A DNA stretch of 49,291 bases from Prevotella sp. (GTDB taxonomy: Bacteria; Bacteroidota; Bacteroidia; Bacteroidales; Bacteroidaceae), in NCBI GenBank assembly GCA_017478025.1, contig JAFVGZ010000038.1, positions 1 to 49,291 of the forward strand. Reading direction: 5' to 3'. Under the pieces are notes generated by a model. That model did not search any database. It saw only the letters and a list, made by a program, of their open reading frames with translations, and was not told the origin of the DNA. This document shows, piece after piece, positions 16,107-24,138 of this stretch. The position numbers and the translations under genes are program-made. Every line of letters begins with the position of its first letter. The stretch's first letter is position 1.

Positions 16107-16577
16107 CTATGTGGCATTAATTGGGACTTCCTTAATGCATTTTGCGGCTTGCTCGTATGTAAAGCCGCGCTGCATAGCGAAGCGTAGGAGTTTCTGCCTT
16201 GCTTCGTAGTCGCTTTTTGCCTTGATGGTTTTGGCTTTGCGCTGGAGAAGGGGCAGGAGGATGTCCTCGTATGTGTCGTCGCTCATCTCTTGGAGCAGGG
16301 GCTCGTAGATGTCGCGGCTGATGCCTTTCATGTATAGTGCCTGCTCCACTTTCCGTTGTCCCCAATGGTTGTATTTCGTCTTGTCGTTGATGAAGAATCG
16401 TGCATAGCGCTCATCGTCGATGTATCGCTCTTGGGTGAGATAGTCTATGACGCGTTGCTGCAGGTCCTCTGCTACGTCCCAACGCGTCATCTTCTTGCGT
16501 ATGTCATGAGTGCATTGCTCCGATCGTGCGCAGGTGGCCGTCAGCTTGCTCAATAGTTTCTCGTATGTCAAATCCAT
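16107..16577 (-). CDS. recX: RecX family regulatory protein
   Basis: RecX binds RecA filaments and limits recombinase activity. The protein is made of three-helix repeats. The recognisable cores are CARSEQCTHDIRKKMTRW, then LTQERYIDDERYARFFINDK and KYNHWGQRKVEQALYMKGI. The length of 156 is typical. The first 74 bases overlap the 3' end of prmC in a different frame. The overlapped N-terminus contains conserved RecX sequence, so the overlap appears genuine. Confidence 0.92.
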   Translation of the reverse strand: MDLTYEKLLSKLTATCARSEQCTHDIRKKMTRWDVAEDLQQRVIDYLTQERYIDDERYARFFINDKTKYNHWGQRKVEQALYMKGISRDIYEPLLQEMSDDTYEDILLPLLQRKAKTIKAKSDYEARQKLLRFAMQRGFTYEQAAKCIKEVPINAT

Positions 16578-17331
16578 AGCTGTTCATCATTGTTATTGTC
16601 TCCGTAGCGTAGAGCGGGTTAATCTCAAAGGCCAGAAGCCCCTGTGGTCTAAGGGCGTGTGCGGCATATCGCGTGATGGCCTCATAGAAAAGTAGGGGAT
16701 TGTCATCGGGCACGAAGAGTGCCTGATGTGGCTCATGGTTCAGCACGTGCGGCTCCATGTCCTTCTGTTCGTTTATGCAGATGTATGGAGGGTTGCTCAC
16801 TATCACATCCCATTTCTTCTCTGCCTCTGGGGGAGAGAGCGCATCCTGTAGTTGGAAATCTACAGTCGCTCCAAGGCGATGTGCGTTCTCCTCGGCTATG
16901 CTTAGTGCCTCGCGGCTGATATCCCATGCCGTGACACTTGCCTGCGGCATGTTGAGGGCAAGCGTTATGGCTATACATCCGCTGCCTGTGCCGATGTCGA
17001 GTACCTTCGCCTGCTTTGGGCTGTGTCGCTCCACCATCTGGCATAGTTCTTCTGTCTCAGGACGTGGGATGAGCACGCCGGGCCTGACGTTGAAGGTACG
17101 GTCGGCAAAGAGGGCTTTGCCTGTCACATATTGTACCGGCGCCCCCTCTTCGAGCTGTCGCATCAGCTGTTCTAACCGGCCTTGCTCCTCAATGCCTAGG
17201 CTATCAAGTGCGCCTCCGCAGATGTCTGTGAGGGTGAGGCCGAAAACGTCAAAGAGCAGAAGACGCACAATGCTGCGCGCCTCCTGCTCTTCGTATTGGG
17301 GGAGTCTTTTGGCAAGCCCCGTAATGTTCAT
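16504..17331 (-). CDS. prmC: Release factor glutamine methyltransferase PrmC (HemK)
   Basis: PrmC methylates the GGQ glutamine of peptide release factors using SAM. Visible are the substrate-binding N-terminal helical domain, FNVRPGVLIPRPETEEL (about 80-96), the SAM loop LDIGTGSGC (111-119) and the catalytic NPPY (180-183). The end, DIRETIEQADGHLRTIGAMHS, replaces the usual C-terminal strand in part, and its last 24 codons overlap recX. The length of 275 is normal. Confidence 0.94.
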   Translation of the reverse strand: MNITGLAKRLPQYEEQEARSIVRLLLFDVFGLTLTDICGGALDSLGIEEQGRLEQLMRQLEEGAPVQYVTGKALFADRTFNVRPGVLIPRPETEELCQMVERHSPKQAKVLDIGTGSGCIAITLALNMPQASVTAWDISREALSIAEENAHRLGATVDFQLQDALSPPEAEKKWDVIVSNPPYICINEQKDMEPHVLNHEPHQALFVPDDNPLLFYEAITRYAAHALRPQGLLAFEINPLYATETITMMNSYGFDIRETIEQADGHLRTIGAMHS

Positions 17332-17355
17332 ATTCTGCTAATTTGGATAATCGGG

Positions 17356-18834
17356 TTATTCCGTCAGTTCTACGGCTGCATATCCCTTCTTTCCTGATGG
17401 GAAGATGCCCTGGATGTAGAGCACGGGATCCTTTGAAGTAGATGCATCCTTGACACACTTCTGCAGGTCTTCGATGGTCTTTACGGTCTCGTTGTTCACC
17501 CTCTGGATGATGAAGCCCTTGCTGATGCCTGCATTGGCGAGTGCGCCCTTGCCAACCTTTATCACCTCAAGACCGTAGCTGATGTTGTACTGCTGCTTCT
17601 TCTCGTCGGTAATCTCGCGGAAGTTTGCCCCCAGGATGTCCAGATCGGCCTGCTTTACCACCTTCGTGTTGCCCTGTTCGTTCTTGAGGGTGATGGTAGT
17701 GGTGTGTGACTTCTTCTTGTGTACGTAGGTGATAGAGATTTTGTCGCCTGGGTGTTTTGTTGCCATAAACTCCTGCAGCTCAGCCATCTTTGTGACCTTC
17801 TTGCCATCAACGGCTGTGATTACGTCGCCGCTCTCCAGGCCTGCGTCGCTACCGGCACCATCCGGGTCAACCTTATCTACATACACGCCTTCGTTCACTC
17901 CCAGATCCACTTCCTTGTCCTGAGCCTTCTGAGCGTCAATCCATTTGTGGGCATCCATACCGGCAATGCCGAGCATAGCGCGCTGCACTTGGCCGTACTT
18001 CTTGATGTCGGCTACCACCTTATTCATAATGGTCGTTGGGATAGCGAAACCATAGCCTGAGTATGAGCCTGTCTGACTGTAGAGCATGGCATTGATGCCC
18101 ACCAGTTCGCCCTTGGTGTTGACAAGTGCGCCGCCGCTATTGCCTGCGTTGATGGCTGCGTCGGTCTGTATGAATGACTCTACGCCATTAGCGCCCAGGG
18201 AGCGGGCCTTGGCACTCACGATGCCGGCTGTGACGGTAGAATTGAGGCTGAACGGATTGCCTACTGCCAGCACCCATTCGCCTACGCGCAGATTGTCAGA
18301 GTCGCCGATGGTAAGGGTAGGGAGATCCTTACCGTTTATCTTTATCAGGGCAAGGTCTGTATTCTTGTCCGTACCGATGATGTTGGCCGAGAATTCGCGG
18401 TTGTCGTTGAGGGTTACGGTCAGTTCGTCAGCACCCTCTACCACGTGGTTGTTGGTCACGATATAACCGTCAGCGGAAATGATGACGCCTGAGCCGGCAG
18501 CCTCCTTCTTTGGGGTCTGAACCTGTTGCTGGCGTCTGCCTCCCTGTCCCTGACCGGGATTGCCAAAGAAACCGAAGGGATCAAAGAAGTCGCCGAAGGG
18601 GTTGGAATCCACCTCGACCGTGCGGGTCTTTGAATTCTGGACATACTTGATATGAACAACTGCTGGCAGAGCCTTCTCTGCTGCATAGGTGAGGTCAACA
18701 GGCTGGCCGGCAATAACTGCGGCAGCCGGAGCTGATGGTTGTGCTGCGTTTGCCTGAATAAAGGCACCTGCTGACAGGGCAAGAGAGCAAACGCATAATC
18801 CTGAAATAAAATAATTCATTACGTTTTTCTTCAT
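17356..18834 (-). CDS. degP: Periplasmic serine protease of the Do/HtrA family
   Basis: This is an envelope quality-control protease and chaperone. It has a signal peptide (residues about 1-30, cleavage near ANA-AQ). The trypsin-like domain has the triad His130 (VTNNHVVEG), Asp160 (NTDLALIKI) and Ser233 (AGNSGGALVN). Two PDZ domains follow, about 290-390 and 400-490. A glycine/glutamine-rich loop near residues 91-106 corresponds to the flexible LA loop of Do proteases. It is transcribed on the minus strand with prmC and recX, 24 bases upstream of prmC. Length 492 is typical. Confidence 0.95.
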   Translation of the reverse strand: MKKNVMNYFISGLCVCSLALSAGAFIQANAAQPSAPAAAVIAGQPVDLTYAAEKALPAVVHIKYVQNSKTRTVEVDSNPFGDFFDPFGFFGNPGQGQGGRRQQQVQTPKKEAAGSGVIISADGYIVTNNHVVEGADELTVTLNDNREFSANIIGTDKNTDLALIKINGKDLPTLTIGDSDNLRVGEWVLAVGNPFSLNSTVTAGIVSAKARSLGANGVESFIQTDAAINAGNSGGALVNTKGELVGINAMLYSQTGSYSGYGFAIPTTIMNKVVADIKKYGQVQRAMLGIAGMDAHKWIDAQKAQDKEVDLGVNEGVYVDKVDPDGAGSDAGLESGDVITAVDGKKVTKMAELQEFMATKHPGDKISITYVHKKKSHTTTITLKNEQGNTKVVKQADLDILGANFREITDEKKQQYNISYGLEVIKVGKGALANAGISKGFIIQRVNNETVKTIEDLQKCVKDASTSKDPVLYIQGIFPSGKKGYAAVELTE

Positions 18835-18878
18835 TATTAATAGTTAAGTTGATTTCTAATCAATGTTCGCTTCACATC

Positions 18879-18931
18879 CCTCCATCCTATAGGGGGGAGC
18901 TGGTGGGAGGGCTTAACTGCGTGCAAAATTA
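18879..18931 (-). promoter_or_regulatory. htrA upstream region with GC-rich element and possible -7 box
   Basis: The minus strand reads TAATTTTG at 18924-18931, matching TAnnTTTG. No good -33 match stands at 19-20 bases. A CCCTCC...GGGAGGG dyad (about 18880-18911) lies between it and the gene. The rest of the 320-base gap holds the plus-strand promoter at 19073-19104 and an AGATTAATCT palindrome near 19030. Confidence 0.35.
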
Positions 18932-19072
18932 CATTCATTTTTCCAAACAAAGAGAAAAATCCCTCGAGATTTGAAATTTTTTAATGTAAAGGCGCGATGT
19001 CTTAACGTGTCTTTAGCATTTTGAGCCTCAGATTAATCTCAATTAACTCAAAGACATTTTTTATGCGAAAAA

Positions 19073-19104
19073 TTTGTTGCTTAGCAAGATTTACCTTAAC
19101 TTTG
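19073..19104 (+). promoter_or_regulatory. Promoter for the small lipoprotein gene
   Basis: TTTG at 19073-19076 and TAACTTTG at 19097-19104 are separated by 20 bases. The predicted start near 19111 leaves a leader of about 45 bases. Confidence 0.7.
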
Positions 19105-19157
19105 CACCCGAATTCAGATATATCGCACAAATAACATAATTAAATTTTTGATTGACA

Positions 19158-19757
19158 ATGAAAAAGATTCTTTTCGCAGCTGTGGCTGTTGCAGCCATCT
19201 GTTTCACATCATGTGGTAACAAGACTCAGCAGGCCGAAGGTGAGGCTGTTGACTCAGTAGCCCTCATCGATTCTCTCTCTGAGGAGGCCGTACATGAAAG
19301 CATCAATGCCCTGAGCGGCGTTATCACGGCTAAGGATGCCGATAAGCTGAAGGATATTCTTGAGAGCTGCAAGGCTAAGGCTCTTGAACTCGTAAAGGAG
19401 AACCCAGAGCTGGCAAAGTCTTATCTGACAAAGTTGCAGAACTTCCTGAAGGAGAACAAAGAGAAGATTTCTGAGTTCGTAAGCAAGTCTCCAGCTGCTC
19501 AGAGCGCATTTGATGCTCTCATTAGCGTTGATGCAGAGAGCAGTTTCTCAAATCTCGTTAGTGCCATAGAGGGTAAGGCCGTGGAAGTTACGGATGATGC
19601 TAAGGCAGCAGCACAGGAACAGGTAGATAATGCTAAGGCAGCAGCAGAGACAGCAGTAAAAGAGCAGACCGAGAAGGCTAAGGAAGCAGCTAAGGAGCAG
19701 GCTAACAAGGCCATAGACGATGCCGCAGCTAAGGCAAAGAAGTCATTAGGACTCTAA
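19158..19757 (+). CDS. Lipoprotein with alanine/lysine-rich coiled-coil tail
   Basis: MKKILFAAVAVAAICFTSC is a lipoprotein signal with a lipobox ending in the acylated Cys of TSCGN. The middle is helical with regular leucines. The last 60 residues are dominated by A, K, E and Q in a heptad-like pattern (DDAKAAAQEQVDNAKAAAET and so on), suggesting a long amphipathic helix like LEA or apolipoprotein-type repeats. Function is unknown. The frame is open to 19152 with TTG, but the ATG at 19158 is the natural start. A strong hairpin follows the gene. Confidence 0.85.
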   Translation: MKKILFAAVAVAAICFTSCGNKTQQAEGEAVDSVALIDSLSEEAVHESINALSGVITAKDADKLKDILESCKAKALELVKENPELAKSYLTKLQNFLKENKEKISEFVSKSPAAQSAFDALISVDAESSFSNLVSAIEGKAVEVTDDAKAAAQEQVDNAKAAAETAVKEQTEKAKEAAKEQANKAIDDAAAKAKKSLGL

Positions 19758-19787
19758 ATCTGCAACAGACAAGCAGAAATGCTCAAA

Positions 19788-19832
19788 CAAATAATGGCAG
19801 GTTCCAAATCAGGAGCCTGCCATTATTTGTTC
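19788..19832 (+). terminator. Terminator hairpin after the lipoprotein gene
   Basis: A 14-base stem, 19788-19801 with 19816-19829 (CAAATAATGGCAGG and its complement), encloses a 14-base loop. The U-tract is short. Confidence 0.75.
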
Positions 19833-19886
19833 ATGTATCGCGCGCCCCCAAAGGCGTTTTCCTACTTGCGGATTATGAATTATGCA

Positions 19887-20432
19887 TTAATCCTGCTTCC
19901 GTTTCATCCAATTCTTCAGCCGGTTATAGCCCTCCACTCCAAGTATCGTCAGGCCACCATACTGGCACGTCTTGGCCATTCCGAAGAGTACCGTCCACAG
20001 TATTCCCTTCGCCGCAGCACTTATGGGGAGCAGCATCTGGGCAAAGGAAAGGATATAGAACGGTATGCAGCAAAGCAACACGATGACGCCGGTCCTGAAG
20101 GAGAGCGATTGCAGCCAAGTCTTCACCTTGTTAAACACATGAAACAGGGCGTCCTTCGGAGCATATAGCATCATCCTCGGTCCTACCCAGCGCATCACCT
20201 CCTTTATCTGCTCACGCTCCTTGGGGGCATAGCAATGCACGCTACACTTCTCGCATACCGGCTTCTGCTCCCCGAACCGACAATGCTCCAGGTGCTGGCA
20301 CGCATAGTCAGCCAAATGCCTGTACTCCTCAGCAACTGCCGCCTCTGCCGTCATATCCAGTTTCAGATGATGCCGGCAATATATGGCTATCATCTTTCGT
20401 ACTGTCTGTTTTTCCCGTTCTATTCTATTCAT
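19887..20432 (-). CDS. YgbA-type nitrous oxide-stimulated promoter family protein with membrane extension
   Basis: Residues about 1-105 match the YgbA_NO family. The pattern REKQTVRKMIAIYCRHH is followed by cysteines in CQHLEHCRFGEQKPVCEKC and SVHCYAPKEREQIKEVMRW, then GPRMMLYAP. In enterobacteria the gene belongs to the NsrR nitric-oxide regulon. Here about 70 further residues carry two hydrophobic segments (about 113-133 and 137-160) and a basic tail (KNWMKRKQD), so the protein is probably membrane-anchored. It lies downstream of and co-directional with a flavodoxin and a flavin reductase, which suits a redox or nitrosative-stress role. Confidence 0.75.
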   Translation of the reverse strand: MNRIEREKQTVRKMIAIYCRHHLKLDMTAEAAVAEEYRHLADYACQHLEHCRFGEQKPVCEKCSVHCYAPKEREQIKEVMRWVGPRMMLYAPKDALFHVFNKVKTWLQSLSFRTGVIVLLCCIPFYILSFAQMLLPISAAAKGILWTVLFGMAKTCQYGGLTILGVEGYNRLKNWMKRKQD

Positions 20433-20502
20433 GTTTGCGTTGTTTATATCACCTTAAGTTGACTGAGTTATTAATTATGAATTAAAGCTCCATCCTATTT
20501 CT

Positions 20503-20525
20503 ACTTAAGGCGAAACTTGAGTAAC
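20503..20525. repeat. Solitary copy of the 22-base AGTAACTT repeat
   Basis: ACTTAAGGCGAAACTTGAGTAAC resembles the unit of the 21999-22130 array (ACTTAAGGCGCGCTCCTGAGTAAC) with one deletion and few changes. It sits between the flavodoxin gene and the YgbA-type gene. Confidence 0.55.
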
Positions 20526-20548
20526 AGTAAAACAAACTGTCTCGCTTT

Positions 20549-21169
20549 TTACCTGATAAAGTTCATGGGTTTCCACTCCTCTCGCTCAGGGTATTGCGGA
20601 GCGTCAGCATGGATTTTCTTCAGCATCCACGCCATGTTGTTGCCCAAAGTGCGCATGGTCTGCATGCCCTCGGTATCAAGTGCTGCCTCGCCCTCGCTGC
20701 GGCCATAGACGATGTTCCAATACTGGGATGTCACAACAGGCATATTCATCATCTCAAACGCCATATTGAGCGTCTGGAATGCTGTCGTAGCACCACCGCG
20801 GCGGCAGATACACACGGCTGCGGCAGGCTTGTTCTGCACCTTCGCTCCGGCCGAGAAGAACATACGTTGGATGAGTGACAGCACGCCGCCGTTAGGCTGA
20901 CCATAATACGTCGGTGAGCCAACGATGAGCGCGTCAGCCGTGTCCAGCTTCTCCACAATGCGGTTGCAGATGTCATCATCAAACACACACCTTCCCAATT
21001 GCTTTGCGGCACATTGTCCGCAGGCTATGCAGCTGCGAACAGCCTTAGTGCCAATCTGCACAATCTCCGTCTCCACGCCCTGCTGCTCCAGGGTCTTCGC
21101 CACCTCGCTAAGTGCCAGGAACGTATTGCCCTGCTTACGGGCACTACCGTTAATCAACAATACCTTCAT
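20549..21169 (-). CDS. Flavodoxin-like NADPH-dependent FMN reductase family protein
   Basis: This 206-residue protein has the flavodoxin fold. MKVLLINGSARKQGNTFLAL is the FMN phosphate-binding start. CIACGQCAAKQLGRCVFDDD contains clustered cysteines like iron-sulfur flavoproteins of this family. GSPTYYGQPNGG is the flavin-binding loop. It likely transfers electrons to quinones, nitro compounds or an unknown partner. It lies 21 bases after a flavin reductase in the same direction. Confidence 0.88.
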   Translation of the reverse strand: MKVLLINGSARKQGNTFLALSEVAKTLEQQGVETEIVQIGTKAVRSCIACGQCAAKQLGRCVFDDDICNRIVEKLDTADALIVGSPTYYGQPNGGVLSLIQRMFFSAGAKVQNKPAAAVCICRRGGATTAFQTLNMAFEMMNMPVVTSQYWNIVYGRSEGEAALDTEGMQTMRTLGNNMAWMLKKIHADAPQYPEREEWKPMNFIR

Positions 21170-21190
21170 ATTCCTTTCTTTATTGTGTTG

Positions 21191-21754
21191 TTACTTCAGT
21201 TGCTTACCGTCTGAGAATGCGTTGCCTACCGTCTTGCCCAGCTGTATATACGTATGGTGCACGGGGTCATACGTTATCAGTTCCATCTTGGCAACATCGG
21301 GCTTGCCATCCTCGGCCAGATACTTCTCGTCACAGATGATATTCACTATCTCCGCTATGAGATAAAATCCCGTCTCGCTCTCGTCCAGCTTCTGCTTCAC
21401 ACGGCACTCCAGCGTCATGGGGAAATCCAAGAACAGAGGCGCATTCACGTTTGGAGCCTTCTCTATGCTCCATCCGGTCTTCTCCATTTTGTCCGGGGTA
21501 TTCCTGCCGCTGGCGATACCCACATAGTCAGCAGCCACCAGCGTCCCTGCTGTAGCAAATGTAACCGTAAACTCTGCGTTCTGGGCAAGGTTATCTGTAG
21601 TCTTGTGCGAGCCGAGCGAAATCATTATCTCGTGCATATCCCATTGTCCGCCCCAAGCGGCATTCATAGCATTCGCCTTACCGTCCTTGTCGTAAGTACC
21701 GATAATCAGCACAGGCTGTGGAAGCATCCACGCGTTTGATTTGAAACTCTTCAT
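21191..21754 (-). CDS. Flavin reductase family protein (FMN-binding split barrel)
   Basis: The 187-residue protein matches the FlaRed/DIM6-NTAB split-barrel family. MLPQPVLIIGTYDKDGKANAM is followed by AAWGGQWDMHEIMISLGSHKTT, then AADYVGIASGRNTPDKMEKTGW. These proteins bind FMN and reduce flavins, or act as flavoredoxins. It is the first gene of the minus-strand run with flavodoxin and probably YgbA. A TAACTTTG box lies on the minus strand at 21802-21809. Confidence 0.9.
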   Translation of the reverse strand: MKSFKSNAWMLPQPVLIIGTYDKDGKANAMNAAWGGQWDMHEIMISLGSHKTTDNLAQNAEFTVTFATAGTLVAADYVGIASGRNTPDKMEKTGWSIEKAPNVNAPLFLDFPMTLECRVKQKLDESETGFYLIAEIVNIICDEKYLAEDGKPDVAKMELITYDPVHHTYIQLGKTVGNAFSDGKQLK

Positions 21755-21801
21755 ATTGTTAGTCCGTTTTATTTGAAATTATTAGGATTGAAATACCGCT
21801 G

Positions 21802-21809
21802 CAAAGTTA
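21802..21809 (-). promoter_or_regulatory. Possible -7 element for the flavin reductase operon
   Basis: The minus strand reads TAACTTTG, about 48 bases upstream of the start codon. A matching -33 element is not obvious. Confidence 0.45.
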
Positions 21810-21998
21810 CAGAAAATACCGGAGAAAACAGAAAGAAATCAGCAGAATGATATAATTTCTTACATGAATGTCTATGAATTTATCCATGAATATCTTATTC
21901 GTCAGTATAATTCATGCCTTGTTTTTGCTTTGTTCAGGTTAATTCATGGTTCCCGTTTTTATCACTCCCTCCTTAGTTGGGGAAATAGTGGGAGACTG

Positions 21999-22130
21999 CC
22001 CTTAAGTAACTTAAGGCGCGCTCCTGAGTAACTTAAGTCGTGCTCCTAAGTAACTTAAGACCCGCTCCTGAGTAACTTCCCTCGTCCTCCTAAGTAACTT
22101 AAGGCGCGCTCCTGAGTAACTTAACTTATA
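21999..22130. repeat. Tandem array of six 22-base units with AGTAACTT core
   Basis: Units start at 21999, 22021, 22043, 22065, 22087 and 22109. The consensus is CTCCTGAGTAACTTAAGGCGCG, and AGTAACTT is kept in all six. There are no spacers, so it is not a CRISPR array. It lies in the roughly 530-base gap between the flavin reductase and rhodanese genes, with nothing coding around it. Confidence 0.93.
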
Positions 22131-22250
22131 GCGAAGTAAAACACGTGTTGTGGCAGTCAAAATATACGAAGTGTGGGCTTTGCCTTTACAAAAATGCAGT
22201 TTGGGGCAATCTTTCTTTATATGGTCGGCTTGTAATTCGAGTTTTTTGTG

Positions 22251-22258
22251 TAAATTTG
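22251..22258 (+). promoter_or_regulatory. Probable -7 element for the rhodanese gene
   Basis: TAAATTTG at 22251-22258 fits TAnnTTTG and lies about 28 bases before the start codon. A weak TTG lies around 22230. Confidence 0.5.
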
Positions 22259-22286
22259 CGGCGGTAATTGCAAAATGACGAAGGAT

Positions 22287-22679
22287 ATGAATAGACTTTT
22301 GACTTGTTTGCTGGCTGTGCTGGGGCTGAATACGGCTTGTGGTCAGCAGAACTTTGAGAATGCTGATGTGCAGGGCTTTGCTGAGCTGGTGAAGGATACT
22401 AATGTGGTGGTGCTTGACGTGAGGACCGCCGATGAGTTTGCGGAAGGGCATATCGAGAGGGCCGTGAACATAGACTATAAGAAGGATGACTTCATGGATA
22501 GGGCGAAGGCAACCCTGCCAACAGGCAAGACGATTGCCATCTATTGCCGTAGTGGGCGGCGCTCTGCCAACGCAGCAAGCATGCTGGCTCCGGAGGGTTA
22601 CGTGTTGGTGAACCTGAAAGGGGGTATCATAGATTGGCAGAATGCAGGGATGCCGGTAGTAAAAGCAGGGAAGGATTAG
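22287..22679 (+). CDS. Rhodanese-like domain lipoprotein
   Basis: A lipoprotein signal (MNRLLTCLLAVLGLNTACG) is followed by a single rhodanese domain. VVVLDVRTADEFAEGHIERAVN is the entry motif. The active loop CRSGRRS carries the catalytic Cys near residue 87. YVLVNLKGGIIDWQNAGMPV is the standard end. A sulfur-transfer or thiol role in the envelope is likely. The upstream ATG at 22275 is possible, but GAAGGA five bases before the ATG at 22287 favours the latter. Confidence 0.9.
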   Translation: MNRLLTCLLAVLGLNTACGQQNFENADVQGFAELVKDTNVVVLDVRTADEFAEGHIERAVNIDYKKDDFMDRAKATLPTGKTIAIYCRSGRRSANAASMLAPEGYVLVNLKGGIIDWQNAGMPVVKAGKD

Positions 22680-22717
22680 AGCATGAATATGCTTGGCACA
22701 TGACGTTTTGACTCCTT

Positions 22718-23647
22718 ATGAGAAAGATTCTTAGACTTTGGGTTGCAGGCTTGATACTGCTGATGTTTGTTGTCACGTTTATCGGTGGCAGCTACTATAT
22801 GCTCTTTTATTCTCTGGCCCCAAATGCTGAGCGTGCCGACACGGCCTCTTGTTTTCGCAGGCTTTATGAGAAGTACCCTGAGACGCAGCCCTGGGTAGAT
22901 AGCCTGAGAAGGGTAGGGGGCTTGCGTGATACGTTTGTGACGATGCCAACGGGGGAGAGGCATCATGCGCTGTTCGTAAGGAGGGACGGCAACAAGAGGA
23001 CTGCCCTGGTGCTTCACGGTTGGCGCAGCTGTAGCATAGACATATTGTTCCTGGCTCGTATCTATGAGCAGGAGCTGGGATACAACATCGTGGTGCCAGA
23101 CTTTCATGCCCACGGGCTGAGTGACGGGGACATGATACAGATGGGATGGCTCGACAGGCTGGACATGAGGGAGTGGCTGAAGATATTCCAGACGGACTCA
23201 ATGGTGGTGCACGGGGTATCGATGGGAGGTGCCACGGCGATGATGATGTCGGGGATGGGATATCCAGAAGAAATAAAGGACATACGCTTTGTTGACGATT
23301 GCGGTTATACGAGCGTATGGGATGAGTTTGCCGGGGAACTGAAGAATCAGTTTGATTTGCCTGAGGTGCCGCTGATGTACACGACCAGCCTGATATGCAA
23401 GCTGCATAACGGCTGGAGCTTCGGGGAGGCTTCTGCACTAAAGGCGGTGAGGCGCACAAATTATCCTATCCTTTTCATACACGGGGATGAGGACACGTTT
23501 GTGCCAACGGAAATGGTTTATCGGCTTTATAAGGTTTGCCCCTCAAAGGAGAAATCGCTCTGGATATCCAAGGGCGCCAAGCACGCGGAGTCTTATAAGC
23601 TGTATAAAGAGGAATACGTAAGGAGGATGAGGGAGTTTAATTCATAA
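22718..23647 (+). CDS. Alpha/beta hydrolase with N-terminal membrane anchor
   Basis: One N-terminal hydrophobic segment (about residues 8-32) anchors the protein. The hydrolase domain shows the LVLHGWRS oxyanion region (about 98-104), the nucleophile elbow HGVSMGG with Ser168, the acid in FIHGDEDTFVP (Asp257 or Asp259) and His289 in GAKHAES. The substrate is unknown; it could be an ester, peptide or lipid. The TAA stop lies in AATTCAT heptamers starting at 23639. It is co-directional with the rhodanese gene (38-base gap). Confidence 0.88.
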   Translation: MRKILRLWVAGLILLMFVVTFIGGSYYMLFYSLAPNAERADTASCFRRLYEKYPETQPWVDSLRRVGGLRDTFVTMPTGERHHALFVRRDGNKRTALVLHGWRSCSIDILFLARIYEQELGYNIVVPDFHAHGLSDGDMIQMGWLDRLDMREWLKIFQTDSMVVHGVSMGGATAMMMSGMGYPEEIKDIRFVDDCGYTSVWDEFAGELKNQFDLPEVPLMYTTSLICKLHNGWSFGEASALKAVRRTNYPILFIHGDEDTFVPTEMVYRLYKVCPSKEKSLWISKGAKHAESYKLYKEEYVRRMREFNS

Positions 23648-23690
23648 TTCATAATTAGCCCCCTTCGGCTCCCCCTGGGGGGAGGGACGT
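23639..23690. repeat. AATTCAT heptamers and GC-rich hairpin element, copy 2
   Basis: Two AATTCAT units (23639 and 23646) supply the stop codon of the hydrolase gene. A 35-base GC-rich element at 23656-23690 follows, matching 2230-2264 at about 30 of 35 positions. Confidence 0.75.
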
Positions 23691-23760
23691 AAACGGCAGC
23701 TAAGGGGAGGGGGGTAAATGACGGGTAATAGTAGGAGGGGCTTTCTTTTTTGATAGATTT

Positions 23761-24126
23761 ATGCTTTACAATATAATTCTTGTCGCTATAGGCGGCGCTA
23801 TAGGTTCTGTGTGCAGATACCTTGTTTCGGGAATGAATGTCGCGTCTTTTCCATGGGGTACGTTCGTGGTTAATGTCCTGGGTTCCTTGATTATAGGACT
23901 GGCTGTGGGTCTGGTGAACAGGGGCATAGCCTCACCAGAGATGAAGCTGTTGCTCGTGACGGGATTCTGTGGCGGCTTTACCACTTTCAGCACCTTTGCC
24001 AACGAGTCCCTTGGGTTTGTGAAGACAGGCGATGTGCTTATGGCTGCGCTCTATGCGGGAGTGAGCGTAGCCATAGGCATAATGGCGGTGTGGCTTGGGT
24101 TGCTGTTGTCGGGAACGGCGAAATAG
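23761..24126 (+). CDS. crcB: Fluoride efflux channel CrcB/Fluc
   Basis: This is a small four-segment membrane protein that forms dual-topology dimers exporting fluoride. GGAIGSVCRY (11-20), the pore Asn in FVVNVLGSLIIG, and GGFTTFSTF (71-79) with the phenylalanine-box residues are diagnostic. The length of 121 is normal. I see no clear fluoride riboswitch in the short upstream gap, which is mostly G-rich repeat. Confidence 0.93.
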   Translation: MLYNIILVAIGGAIGSVCRYLVSGMNVASFPWGTFVVNVLGSLIIGLAVGLVNRGIASPEMKLLLVTGFCGGFTTFSTFANESLGFVKTGDVLMAALYAGVSVAIGIMAVWLGLLLSGTAK

Positions 24127-24138
24127 GCAAGTGTTGCC

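Noticed and set aside
21999-22130. Possible CRISPR array
   Set aside because: The 22-base units are directly adjacent with no spacers, and no cas genes are nearby.
23691-23760. Fluoride riboswitch upstream of crcB
   Set aside because: The short upstream sequence is G-rich repeat and lacks the conserved crcB-motif features I would expect.
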